From positions 310,001 through 374,000 of the forward strand of contig JASFAU010000005.1 of NCBI GenBank assembly GCA_039704465.1: 64,000 nucleotides of DNA, in the 5' to 3' direction. Both the position numbers and the translations under genes were made by a program. Of this stretch, positions 1-10,059 are shown in pieces. Numbering within the stretch: the stretch's first letter is position 1; every line of letters begins with the position of its first letter. Under the pieces are notes generated by a model. That model worked only from the letters and a program-made list of their open reading frames with translations. It did no database searches and was not told the origin of the DNA. This DNA is from Plasmodiophora brassicae (taxonomy: Eukaryota > Endomyxa > Phytomyxea > Plasmodiophorida > Plasmodiophoridae).

Positions 1-49
1 GAATAGAATCTCTTCTCGCACTGCCATTTGCACGAAAGTCCTCAGCCTG

Positions 50-317
50 TTAAACGTTAAACGACGACAGCTGTAGCTGTGAGTGAATATTGGTTACCTG
101 CTTTTTGCAGACTGGGCATCTCGGCGATGGATTCCCTGACTGCTGCGAATACGTGACGTAGCCATGGACGCAGGTCGAATGCAGTGTGGCTGAAAACGAG
201 ATCAGCGGTACTGTCGTGCCTTCGCGGTTCCACGCCGCACCGACCATTGCAGCAGGGCCGGGTGTGCGACATGGCATCTTCACTGACCGCTTTGCCACAT
301 ATGGCGCAGACGGCCAT
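50..317 (-). CDS. Small RING-like zinc-finger protein (70 aa, 2 exons)
   Basis: Two reading frames join across a 55-nt GT-AG intron (244..190) to give a 70-residue protein. It opens with MAVCAICGKAV and continues with a CC pair, LHSTC and finally CPVCKKQV. The spacing C-x2-C ... C-x5-H-x2-C ... C-x2-C is that of a RING or RING-like finger, which suggests an E3 ubiquitin ligase or another zinc-binding adaptor. Nothing else is present: no membrane segment and no second domain. The intron lies inside the finger, and only the spliced form restores all the metal ligands, which supports this model. The exact zinc ligands and the partner proteins cannot be read from the sequence. Confidence 0.6.
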
Positions 318-576
318 TCCGTCACGCCGCCTGGCGCCTGGCGCGCACCTGGTACTTCCTGATCAGCGCCGACGGCCCCCGCACCGTTAGCGGTTGTGCG
401 GTCTGGCAAAAATGACGGACGCAGCGTGACCCGCTGTAACGGGCTGTCTCACCGAGATTCCCTGTGCCAATACAGAGCTCGACTGGCAACAGTTCAGTCT
501 CCCACATTGTACTCGTCGACGACTGATGCCGACCGGACACCTTCTACGAGTTTATTGGTAGGATCCGCAAATCAGG

Positions 577-1141
577 CTACGGCAACAGTTTCAGCGTTGT
601 GGTCGGAGGCACTTGAGGAACTTGAGCATGACCAGCGAGGGTCAGAACAACGGTTTGCGTGTTGTGTAGTACGTGACACTGGATGGTTGTGTCTTGCGGC
701 ATGTCGGCGACAGACTTTCAACGATCGTCGATCACCCGGACCTACGATAAACAGAGCGTGAGCCGCCTGCTGGAACACAGCCTGCTAACCTGTCACCTTC
801 CCAGCATGGTCGTCCACAACAGCAAGCGGGCTTACCGCCCCTCCAGTAACGCCTAGGACGGCAGTCATACGTTCTAAGGACGCCATGCTGAGATGCCCGA
901 CGTCCAGCAACTTCGCGAGCGCTGGAAGGTCAACGCACTTATCCTCTGAAACAAGCACCACAAAGAACCGCTTGCCTTTCTTGTCCTTCAAGAACAGGTT
1001 CTTGTCGCTCAACCCTGGAATGCAGCTCTTATACCTGGTTACGTCATCGACTGTGAATAGAGGTCCGTGTTCATGATATACGTCATGGTCGATTGAAAGC
1101 TGGTCCAGCCGGTCGAGCACCGCGTTTCCCGCCGTCATCTT
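577..1141 (-). CDS. YbaK/ProX-type aminoacyl-tRNA deacylase, with a possible in-frame stop
   Basis: The first exon encodes the N-terminal two thirds of a YbaK/PrdX domain (VLDRLDQLSIDHDVYHEH, then NLFLKDKKGKRFFVVLVSED), a free-standing editing enzyme that removes wrong amino acids from tRNA. The C-terminal strand lies downstream: VRVIDDR at 741..721, then DMPQDTTIQCHVLHNTQT, ending in TAG at 577..579. A donor at 796 (AAG|GTGACA) and acceptor at 742 join these in frame, but the next codon at 720..718 is TGA. Using a later acceptor (TGAAAG|TCT) skips the TGA at the cost of one conserved beta strand. The start is uncertain: Met at 1141 gives a family-like N-terminus, and Met codons at 1213 and 1312 would add a poorly conserved extension. 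I am confident of the family, less so that the gene is intact. Confidence 0.62.
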
Positions 1142-1312
1142 TTCGGCAAATGTTTCCTGTGCTACCAGCTCGGAATCTGCTGTGGCGGCCGCGGTGCAAT
1201 CCGATATGATCATATGGATGATGGCTGCGAGAAAAGAAGCCGTGACATTGTGCCACCTGAGAACACGAGGTTGGCCGGAAACCCGTGGCTGCAAGAGCAA
1301 CCTTCCTGGCAC

Positions 1313-2000
1313 GGGGTTTCAAGTGGGCAACAGCCAACCAACAGCCAACAAGCCAAGCCCGTACTGTGTTGCACAGCAGTGTGCGTTGCCCCGCGTCGCG
1401 CCTGAATGAGTCTGCGCTTTGTTGGACGAATCTCCGCTGCCTCCCAACCCAAAACTGTTCAGCCTTCTTGGTCAGGCGGTCATCCCAAGTCGCAATTGAA
1501 GGGGACCTCAACAAGGCCAGTGGAGCTTATGGTGTCCGGAAATAAGACACGCATCCAAGTCGACATTAAAGGTGGCGAGTCGTGAAGTTTTGTATTCAAG
1601 TTACGGTACTAAAATGGAGGCTGGCGCCACTGCAGTTATAACTTGTTTTTACCAGGTCTCCATGTAACGAAAGCTCTCGAAACGAGCAGTCGTGATAGGC
1701 CTTCGAACTGGATAGAGCATATTCAGATGAGACTCCGGAATCGGCGAATGCTTGTTGGACCGCAGCCTGTTCTGTTCCGCTTCGGCACATTGTCGTTTCA
1801 CCATCTCTGCCGATTTGAGCAAGCCTCGCCAGCCCGCTTCGACCCATGGCGCCGGGATTTCTCTTGCTTCGGACGATCGGCTCCAGAACTGTCCACACCT
1901 GACGCAAACGCTGTTAGTTCCAGCATGCATCTGCGAGGCCTGCCATGAGGCTGTGCCGCGCCCCAAGAAATGCCGATTGTTGACCAAAAGCAGCCGAATA
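1313..2000. other. Intergenic, no gene recognised
   Basis: About 690 bases between the deacylase gene and the transposon-like element. Several overlapping short open frames exist on both strands (for example 1596..1907 and 1649..2035 on the minus strand). None shows a recognisable motif or a convincing splice partner. Confidence 0.4.
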
Positions 2001-2593
2001 CTACTCCGTTTCATCTGAAGAGTCCGATCGTGCATTGTACTCCACGATTAACGTCGTAAAGAGGCGTACCTCTATAGAACTCTGTCTACCACTAGGCCAG
2101 AGACTTATCATTCCGGCGACATATGTCTCATGATATGGATTCGCTTCCAACCTATACCTTTTGCCAGTTGACGCCTAGATATCCAAAAATAGCCCACCCC
2201 TGGAGACGACTGGCCGAAATCGATCTGCTCGCCACCTGACGACGTGGTCGCCGGCAAGTTAGGCAAGAAGCGCCCTATGGAAGCGTGCATGGTCAATGGG
2301 GGTGGGAACGGCTTCAAACCTCCCCACATGTACAAAACGCACCTGCGACGACACAATATACTTTCGATCGCTATCCACTGCGACACATCTGCGCTCCGCA
2401 ATGCCAAGCGAAAGATCAGCAAGGCCATGTGGGAGGACCCTATCTCTCATAGGAATGCATAGAAGGCTCTAGCTACCAAAGTGACGTCGTTCGAGCGCCA
2501 AAACCGTTAGTGTCGGCATGAATGCATGAATCGGACTCTTCTGTTGGAACGAAAAACGCCGTGGGATCGGACTCTTCAGATGAAACGGAGTGG
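2001..2593. mobile_element. MITE-like element, 29-bp terminal inverted repeats and TA target duplication
   Basis: Positions 2001..2029 and 2565..2593 are inverted copies of each other: 27 bases are perfect (2003..2029 against 2565..2591) and one mismatch falls in the two outer bases. The ends read CTACTCCGTTTCATC and, on the other strand, CCACTCCGTTTCATC. The dinucleotide TA flanks both sides (1999-2000 and 2594-2595), the target duplication of Tc1/mariner-type transposition. A partial extra copy of the inner repeat (TCGGACTCTTCT) sits at 2531..2542. I see no transposase, so this is best read as a non-autonomous element of about 593 bp. Its right end lies only 38 bp from the stop codon of the exonuclease gene. 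Confidence 0.75.
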
Positions 2594-2631
2594 TATGTAT
2601 CAGGGGTCTTCGCCAGCGCAGTACATTTCAT

Positions 2632-3588
2632 TTATAATCGAGAGAGCCAGTCTTTGAAATCGGCCAGCCCAGTGGTCCGGGGCGTGCCTGCGCGATCGAT
2701 GACCCAGCGGCAATACGACGGGTCATTGGATCGGATCCACGAGAACGTTTTCCCGCGATGCCTCCCAACCGACATTACTGACGATCCGTCTGCCCCCGAG
2801 CGACCAGACGATGCAGACACTGGATTACAAGGGTCGACGTTCTGCACCTTCGACGCGGATTGCCTCAGTACAGGTCTGCTTTCGGTCGTCGCATTGAACC
2901 GCAGTCCGATCGCCGCCTGAAGAACCTCTTCGAAAACAGCAATCGCCTCAACTGGAGATCGTGAGACCATCGCCCGGAGAAGACGGTCTAGGGCGTCGAC
3001 GTCGCCAAACGCCCGATGAGCTGCATGGTTCGTAATGTTGAACATCATTGTCAGATGCCGCATTCCATACGATGACGCGTCGATCACGAGTTTCCTGGCA
3101 ATATCCCGCATTGTGCATGCGAACTTCCAGGAACCAATCTGCGACTCCAGACCTTGACGGATGGGAGCAGACAGGCGCCAGATCTCGGACTCAAACATGT
3201 CCACATCGAATCGGCTGTTATGGGCCAGGAATAACGGGATGCGGTCTTGGTCGCAGACCCGTTCCACGAACGCGATGAGGTCCGTAATGCGAGTGCCAAA
3301 CCCAGGCTTCCCAACGACGTCGTCGTATGAGATCCCATGCACATGGGAACCTCCAATCGTCCGGTTCGGACTGACCAGAACAGTGAATTCGTCGGCCGTG
3401 TCCGATACGAAGCCCACAAGCCAGGGCACATGGCGGACGCTGATCTCGATGATGCGATCCCGATTCCGATTCAGCCCGGTCGTCTCCGTGTCCCACACGA
3501 AAGGACAAATCCTGGAAGGCAGCAAAGCCGAAAGACTCACCTGGACAGCCCCAGCCAGGACGGCAAGACAGATAGCCAGCCTCGCCAT
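2632..3588 (-). CDS. Predicted secreted DEDDh (DnaQ-type) 3'-5' exonuclease
   Basis: A single-exon protein of about 318 residues. It starts at MARLAICLAVLAGAVQVSLS, which looks like a cleavable signal peptide; an upstream Met at 3648 would add 20 residues. The exonuclease motifs follow in order: DTETTGL (Exo I), AHNSRFD (Exo II) and HRAFGDVDAL (Exo III, with the catalytic His of the DEDDh subgroup). The C-terminus (GRHRGKTFSWI...YCRWVID) resembles the small domain at the end of exodeoxyribonuclease X-like and phage proteins. The family trims single-stranded DNA or RNA from 3' ends. The signal peptide would take this one into the secretory pathway, unusual for the family. It is divergent from the TMEM230-like gene, 318 bp away. 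Confidence 0.78.
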   Translation of the reverse strand: MARLAICLAVLAGAVQVSLSALLPSRICPFVWDTETTGLNRNRDRIIEISVRHVPWLVGFVSDTADEFTVLVSPNRTIGGSHVHGISYDDVVGKPGFGTRITDLIAFVERVCDQDRIPLFLAHNSRFDVDMFESEIWRLSAPIRQGLESQIGSWKFACTMRDIARKLVIDASSYGMRHLTMMFNITNHAAHRAFGDVDALDRLLRAMVSRSPVEAIAVFEEVLQAAIGLRFNATTESRPVLRQSASKVQNVDPCNPVSASSGRSGADGSSVMSVGRHRGKTFSWIRSNDPSYCRWVIDRAGTPRTTGLADFKDWLSRL

Positions 3589-3906
3589 TCTCGCCGTTAG
3601 GTAGACTCCTCGAAATTGGTTGGTGGTTCCCTCGCTCGGAAATAGCACTTCGACGAGTGCCAGCCCGCCCTATTTTGGGGTCTCAACATCTGCCAAGCGC
3701 CATGCCCATGGGGCAAGTCATCGATTACGCATGTACGATCCTGATGTTGAGTAGCGGTAGGAGATGCTGAACACATTTACATTAATGTGCAATACAATGC
3801 GCTCATGACGTGCGTAGAGGGCATTCGTCTAGAATGATCCCCACAGAATGAGGTTTCGATTTTTTTGTAATTGGGGTAGAGCCAGGTGCGGTCGCGTACC
3901 TGGTAG

Positions 3907-4352
3907 ATGTCCGAGTCGGCTGTGCTGCAAGCGCGACAGCGCCGGCCGCTGATGCACGAGGACGTGGATGCGTCGGGCACGGCCGACGATACCGAGGTCA
4001 CATTCCACGGCGACGTTGTCGCGGAAGCCAATTACGGGCGTGACGGTCCGCCCATACTGCTCCATCCGAGGCGTCTCCCGGTCAAGACCGCAATCGCGGC
4101 CGCAGCGTTATTCGCCATCGGCATCGTCTTCACTCTCTCCGGCGTGTTCATCTTCCTCAACTATGGCCTCTACGATTCTCTCCCGTTCTTCATCATCGGA
4201 GGAATTGGTACAACAACATTGCCGATGGTCGATGTGTCGTCTGAATCGTCCCAGGATTCATCCCCGGATCGTATAATAGCTGGATTCTGTACCAAGCGTA
4301 CATGGGCGTCAAAGGCTATGACTACAGCCAGGTCCCCTCGTATGACGACTAA
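3907..4352 (+). CDS. TMEM230/TMEM134-family membrane protein (132 aa)
   Basis: Two exons (3907..4207 and 4255..4352) join across a 47-nt GT-AG intron in phase 1. The N-terminal 55 residues are polar and acidic. Two membrane segments follow (about residues 60-82 and 92-115), the second running into FIPGSYNSWILYQAY. The last residues, GVKGYDYSQVPSYDD, match the typical ending of TMEM230 proteins (GYxGYxYxxIPxxDD). Only the spliced reading gives this conserved tail. The family sits in endosomal and trans-Golgi membranes and affects vesicle traffic; its molecular activity is unknown. Length is close to the usual 120 residues. Confidence 0.85.
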
Positions 4353-4637
4353 AACCGAACTGGACCGGTAATCCGGGCTCTGCATGCTGTAACGCACATC
4401 TCGGGAGAGGGACGCTTCCAACCTACTCATTTATCAGGTTGCCGACTTGTTCGATGTTTCAGTTCGCTGTTTCCCGTTCACTGGTGGGCACGGGGTGCTA
4501 TGTTTGGCGGTGTATCGTTACGTGATGACTGATGAGTGATGAGTGATGACGGTCGACGGCCCGTGGCCGTGACGGTGTTGGGCCGTGTGTGTGAGTGTGA
4601 CGGTGTCCGATTGTCCATTTGGGTAAATCTCGGTACC

Positions 4638-5567
4638 ATGGTCGTTCTGGGGTTGCTTGCGATGCTGGTGATCACTGGCGCACACGGCTGGGGTCGTGAC
4701 GGTCATGAGATCACGGCGGCGATCGCTGAGTCCCTGTTGAACGACGTGGCGCGTCGTGCGACGGCGGATCTGTTATCCGTCGATGGCGGACACCTCGCCG
4801 ATGTCGCTGACTGGGCCGACCAGGTCAAGCGTCGCCATGGGTGGCAGTGGTCGTCCGCATTGCATTACGCGAACACGAGGAGCTGGGAGTGCGGGTATAC
4901 ACCAGTCGTGGACTGTCCTCAGCATCGCTGCATTGCTGGAGCCGGTATGCATATTGGACCGCAGGCCACCTGCACGTTCTGACCGTTGATCCTGCCAATA
5001 GTGCACAACTACACAGCAAGGCTGTTGTACCCGACGGAGTTCCCTGGCAACGACCCGTACGTCGCCCTGAAGTTCCTGGTTCACTTCGTGGGCGACATCT
5101 CGCAGCCTCTTCACGTCTCGTTCAAGGCGGATGAAGGCGGCAACCTGGAGCACGGGCACTTCTGCCGCAGGAGAGCTAGTCTGCACGAAATCTGGGACGA
5201 TGAGATCATCAAGCGCCGGGTTCGCAGCGCCCCTTTCGACGGTTCGCGTCAGGCGTACGTATCGTACTTGATTGCACAGATGGGCGTCTCCTGGACCAAG
5301 GAGACGATGGACTCCTGGATTGATTGCGCCGATGCTGAAGACTGCGCACACAAATGGGCGGCCGACAGCGCTCTGATCGCTTGCAAGGACGCGTACACCG
5401 ACACGGACGGCAGCCACATCGCCAACGGCTTTGACCTGTGCGACGCATACTACGCGAGGGCGGCCCCGATTGTGGATATGCAACTCGTCAAAGGCGGCGT
5501 TCGTCTCGCGCATCTCCTCAACAACATCTGGCGTGGACCTACCTATCCAATTGTCATGACCCGCTAG
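4638..5567 (+). CDS. Secreted S1/P1-type zinc nuclease
   Basis: Two exons (4638..4944, 5002..5567; 57-nt intron) encode about 290 residues. I chose the Met at 4638 because the following 17 residues form a signal peptide whose cleavage would leave Trp as residue 1, the zinc-binding N-terminus of the mature S1/P1 enzyme (WGRDGH). The other ligands are present in order: ADWAD, LHYA, HFVGD, QPLH and LHEIWDDE. An upstream ATG at 4536 is in frame but would bury the signal peptide. These enzymes cut single-stranded DNA and RNA outside the cell or in vacuoles, and some remove 3' phosphates. Together with the secreted exonuclease 1 kb upstream it suggests extracellular nucleic-acid breakdown. Confidence 0.9.
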
Positions 5568-5638
5568 GCGCGTCGCATTACACATCTGGTGTCCTTCATC
5601 ATTAAATCCCAGCGTTGGGTCATTGTCTACCAGTGGCC

Positions 5639-5779
5639 GTTGCCAGTGTGAACTGCACCTAACGTTGCCAGTGAGAGCTACGTTCCTGTTACCAGTGAGA
5701 GCTACGTTCCTGTTACCAGTGAGAGCTACGTTCCTGTTACCAGTGAGAGCTACGTTCCCGTTACCAGTGGGAACTCCAG
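5639..5779 (+). repeat. 24-bp tandem repeat array
   Basis: Four nearly identical 24-bp units (5664..5759; consensus begins GTTACCAGTGAGAGCTACG) are flanked by a diverged unit on the left and a partial one on the right. The array fills the short gap between the nuclease stop codon and the PPWD1 start. Because 24 is a multiple of three it creates a repetitive open frame on the minus strand, which I do not consider a gene. Confidence 0.85.
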
Positions 5780-5857
5780 TCAGCACCACTGTGTAGGTAG
5801 TGGGCTACTAGTAGTCTGTCGCTGCCACTACTCACCGTTCCGCGCCACGGAGTACCG

Positions 5858-7909
5858 ATGTCGAACGATGGCGACGATATCAGCAGCAGTAGCGGCAGTA
5901 GCGAATCGGAAGTGGTTGACGATCGTCCTCTGAAGAAGTCGAGGCCGGACGATGGCGATGAACAGCTATCGCCTCCTGGTGAAGTTGATGAGGGACCAAA
6001 GGTAGGCAGCGCGACCGGGATGCATTGTTATGTGTTGACACGCGCCCGCCGGTGGTGTAGGTTCTTGTCACTGTCGAGATGGCGCTGCGACGTCTGCCGT
6101 CTGCGTCGCGTTATGAGAAGTCGTTCTCGCACATCGATGTCGTGTTGCGCGTGATCTTCACGGCTACCGATTTCGTGATCACCGCCGACCGCATGGGCCA
6201 GATTAAATTCTGGAAGAAGACGTCGTCGGGAATGGAGTTTGTGAAACGATTTCAGGCGCATACTGGCGCCGTTACGGGCCTGGCGTCTTCGGTCAATGGC
6301 ACATTGTGCGCATCGGTTTCTATCGACCGCACGATGAAGGTCTTCGACGTCGTCAACTTCGACATGATTCACATGGTGGGCCTGTCGTTCGTTCCATCCG
6401 CTGTAGCATTCGTATCTGGGCGGTCGTCCTTAAAGCAGTATGTCGCCGTTGCCAGCCGCGATACACCCGATATCTCGATTCTGCATTCCGAAGGCACTGG
6501 CAAGCCGCTTCGCGTCCTTTCGCTGCACTGCGCACCCGTCATCCTGATCGAGTACAACCCTGCGTTCTCGTGTTCTATTAGTATCGACGAGAAGGGCGGC
6601 GTTGAAATCTGGGACTGTGAGAGCCTGCTGAACGATACCTCGGATGACGTATCGCCTCCAGTCCCCGCTGGCCTCGAATGGTCACTCAAGTCTGAGACGG
6701 ACTTCTATGAGTTCCAAATCAAGAAGACGGTCCCGACGTCCGTTACGTTCAGTCGCGATGGCACTCAGGTCGCCTTTGTCGCTCAGGTGCCCCTTGTTGT
6801 TTCCCCGTGTATGTTCGCACGTCCGTTGACCATGCTTGCAGGATGAACGTATTCGAGTGTTTAACTTCGTCACCGGTCGCATTATTCGAATGTGGGACGA
6901 GTCGCTGACGACGAAGGCGTCTAGTGACACGGCCCGCCTGATCGACACAATCGACTATGGCAAGCGGGCCGCTGTCGAGCGGGACATGATCAAAGCGCTG
7001 GCCGCCGACCCGTTTGCCATCGTAAACCCGCGCCCGTCATGCCAGTTTGACGAATCCGGCTCCCTGCTCTGTTACGCGACGATGCTCGGCATCGTTATGA
7101 TGCACGTTCCGTCTGGTGCCGCCGTTCGAACCGTTGGCAGCGGAGAGAACGCGCAGCGATTCACGTCAGTGGCCCTGTTCCAGGGCATTGCCCAGCGAAC
7201 AGACCAGTCGGCGTCGGCGGCTCTGGCGGCGGTCGGCACGGTTGGCGAGAGCGCCATCGCCGAAGAACAAGAAGACCCGATGATTATCGCGCTCGGGTAC
7301 AAGCAAGCCAGGTTCTATGTGTTCTCCTGCGCCGAACCTGAAGACTTTGCTCATCGCGACGTGCTGACCGAACGCCCCAAGTCGCATGTGTCCAAACAAG
7401 TCACGACCGCCGGGGCCAACCTGCCACAATCGGCCGTCTTGCACACTACTCTCGGCGACGTTCACGTTAAGCTGTTCCCTACCGAATGCCCAAAGACGGT
7501 GGAGAACTTCACGACGCACGCCAGGAACGGCTACTACGATGGCGTGACGTTCCACCGTGTCATCAAGGGGTTCATGGTCCAGTCGGGGGATCCACAAGGT
7601 GACGGAACGGGTGGCGAATCCATCTGGGGCCACGAATTCGAAGACGAGTTCCATCGTTCGCTCCGCCATGACCGGCCGGGCACGCTGGCGTCTGCGAACG
7701 CGGGACCGAACACCAACGGGTCGCAGTTCTTCATCACGACGGTACCGTGCCCCTGGCTGGACAACAAGCACACCGTGTTCGGGCGCGTTGTCAAGGGTAT
7801 GGAGGTCGTGCACGCCATCGAGGACGTCCGCGTCGACAAGAAGACGTCGAAACCGCTGGACCCGATCTCGATCGTCAACATCGACTGCTCGGCACAATCA
7901 GGAACATAA
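5858..7909 (+). CDS. PPWD1: PPWD1-like WD-repeat cyclophilin (peptidyl-prolyl isomerase)
   Basis: Three exons (5858..6001, 6061..6786, 6842..7909; introns 59 and 55 nt) give 645 residues. A short acidic N-terminus leads into a WD40 region (about residues 50-400) with family motifs such as [23 protein letters not shown] and [10 protein letters not shown] cyclophilin domain closes the protein (about 475-640; [51 protein letters not shown]). The catalytic Arg, Phe and Trp regions are intact. PPWD1 is a nuclear cyclophilin found in activated spliceosomes, which fits an intron-rich genome. The first acceptor (6060) was preferred over one at 6078 because it restores a conserved VL..E stretch. Confidence 0.93.
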
Positions 7910-7993
7910 ACGGTTAACGTCGCGCACAGCACGCTATATTAGAGAAATATGCTGAAGGACAGCGCGTCTGAGGAACGAGTGCAACAGCACTTG

Positions 7994-8942
7994 CTACCCT
8001 CCGACCGGATGGATGGGGCGGAACGCAGACGAGCGGCCTTGTGGCGCGGGCGCCGGTGTCGGGGACGTCGGCGGCGGCCGCGCCACGTACTTGTTGAGCG
8101 CTTCGGTCAGCTTGAATTCGATGCCGCGCGTGCGACACTCCAGCACGTAGACGACGTCGTCCTCGATGAGCCGGGCGCACTTGTACACGAACTTGTCAAT
8201 GACCCGCTGCATGACGACGTCGGGGCAGTGCTCGGTGAATCGCCGGCGGAACTGTGCGAGACACAGCAAGTCAGTGTCGAGGCAGACACATAACACTCGG
8301 GGCAGGTTCGTTCGAGAAAAATCGCAAATTCTAAAAATAGAACCAGTGCCAAGCAACGTCCAGGGCAGTGTCGCAAAGGCGGGGCGGGGCCGCACGTACC
8401 GTTCGCATGAAGCGATAGAGCTGGACCTGGCGGGCCAGGACCATCCGCGGGAACTCGTCGCTCATCTTGCGGTCGAAATCGCTGAGCATGCGGTAGAATT
8501 CGTCTTTGAGGTTCGGGATGACGTCGAGCTCGTCGCCGACGTCGACGCGGTAGCATTCATCGACGAGGGCCCAGCGCTCGTCGGATGTCAGCGGCTTACA
8601 GTCGGCGAGTCGCTGCTGGAACGCGTTCAGCTCCTCGAGATCCGTCGTCGCCGGCACAGTCGCGCCGCATGGCGATACAGTCCGTTCGTAGTCGGAGCTG
8701 TCGTCGCTGTCTTCGTCGGTCGACGACACGACGGTCTCATACGGGGACGTCGTCGCCGTTGTATATTTGGTACCTCGGCGGAGGTCCTCCTGACGGCGGG
8801 CGATCTCCTCCTCGCATTCCGCCTTCCGGAGGTTCAGGCGTTCAAGCTCGGCGCGCAGAGCGCGCAGCGACGTATCCTGCTCCACGGGGTCGACGTGCGG
8901 CGATACCCCCGGCGCGGCGCTGCCCAGCGGCGCTGTCGTCAT
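7994..8942 (-). CDS. Hypothetical coiled-coil protein
   Basis: Exon 1 (8942..8400) has a predicted coiled coil (TSLRALRAELERLNLRKAE), an acidic Ser-rich stretch and a helical domain (LADCKPLTSDERWALVDEC). Exon 2 (8251..7994) continues with FRRRFTEHCPDVVMQRVID and ends in a Pro-rich tail. The intron (8399..8252) is 148 nt by this model, long for this genome. An extra 36-nt exon inside it (acceptor TTTTTAG, phase 0) is possible. The start at 8942 is the first Met before the acidic region; the frame stays open to 9191. I do not recognise the family. It converges on PPWD1, 84 bp away. Confidence 0.5.
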
Positions 8943-9325
8943 TCCTCCCGTGCACGCGAACAACGACCAGTATCGGTGTGTGCCCGCCTTCAGCTGCTCT
9001 CGGCGTTTTCGGCGAACTCCGCGCAAACTGCGCAGCGCACGCTGCTTGGCTGGGCCTATTCGTGAATCCCGCAATCGGCGAGCAAGCCCACGGCGGACGA
9101 CAGTGGCACCGAGTCCGTGAGGGAACTGCGCGACCGGCGCTGCCCGCGACGGCCAACGCGGCGAACATGCGCGCCGCAGTCGGCACGGCACCGGTGGAGC
9201 TGTCCGCGTGCGGTGCGCCGCAATTAGGCGCCCCCGCTCCCGAGATGCACATACCTACATAGATACCCGCCTTGTGCCTGCACATGATACACGCCGACGG
9301 CGTCTCGTGGATACGTACGGCACCC

Positions 9326-10059
9326 ATGCGCGCCACCACCACGCACCCAGTGGCAAAATTGTCGAAGCCACGTCGCAGAAGTCGTGCGGCTCGCAGTGCC
9401 GTCATGTCGAACGACGCGTTGCGCCGGGCGTATCGCAAGGTGAAGGTGGTCCCGCGGTGCGATCTTACCACGCTGGAGGTTGGCGCGATTGTCAATGCTA
9501 GCAATCCGGGACTGCGACGAGGAGGTGGTGTCTGCGGCGCCATCTTCGAGGCGGCGGGGTCGGTGAACCTCCAGAGGGCATGCGACGCCGTGTCCCCGTG
9601 CCCTGTTGGCGAAGCAAGAATCACTCCCGGTGGGGTCCGTTACAACATGGTTCCCGTTGTGCGAATTCTCAACCGGAAGTGTGCCTGCCGCAGGATTCGC
9701 TCTTCCAGCACAATACGTTATCCACACCGTGGGACCGTGCGTACATGGGGCCCCGAACGTAGACGATGCCCGTCTGCTCGGCAGCTGCTATCGGAGCGCA
9801 CTGGACCTGGCCAAGGCCAACGGCATTCGGGCAGTCGCATTCCCGTGTATCTCCACCGGCATCTACGGATACCCAAAGCGAAAGGTCGGAACATACCCGG
9901 TGACTAGGTCACGCCAGATTGGTTCCTGGTTGACGACTGTCGCAGGCCGCTGTCGTCGCACTAGAGGCTGTGCGAGATTGGCTACTGCGGGACGGAAACA
10001 GCGACTCGATGGACGAAATCGTGCTGTCGACATTCCAGCGAGAGGACTCGGACATGTGA
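9326..10059 (+). CDS. MacroD-type macrodomain hydrolase
   Basis: Three exons (9326..9629, 9694..9884, 9946..10059; introns 64 and 61 nt) join in frame to a full macrodomain. Motifs in order: [48 protein letters not shown] and AVAFPCISTGIYGYP, then AAVVALEAVRDWL. These bind ADP-ribose; MacroD-class enzymes remove mono-ADP-ribose from proteins and deacetylate O-acetyl-ADP-ribose. Two starts are possible. Met at 9404 begins just before the domain. Met at 9326 adds 26 residues rich in Arg, Ser and Thr with no acidic residue, like a mitochondrial presequence (human MACROD1 is mitochondrial). Total 202 residues from 9326. Confidence 0.88.

Noticed and set aside
716..722. TGA as a recoded sense codon (alternative genetic code or selenocysteine)
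   Set aside because: Other genes here (secreted acidic protein, PI3K, SMG1, CTL, macrodomain) end at TGA in family-consistent places, and the codon does not align with a Cys in the family.
2108..2428. Possible transposase inside the MITE
   Set aside because: The 106-residue frame shows no DDE/D motif or helix-turn-helix, and the element is too short for an autonomous Tc1/mariner transposon.
4773..5789. 338-residue minus-strand open frame with an NVALTGNR repeat
   Set aside because: It is antisense to the S1/P1 nuclease exons, and its repetitive N-terminus is simply the 24-bp tandem repeat read in frame.
7166..7897. 243-residue minus-strand open frame
   Set aside because: Exact antisense shadow of the PPWD1 cyclophilin domain, a common effect of GC-rich third codon positions.
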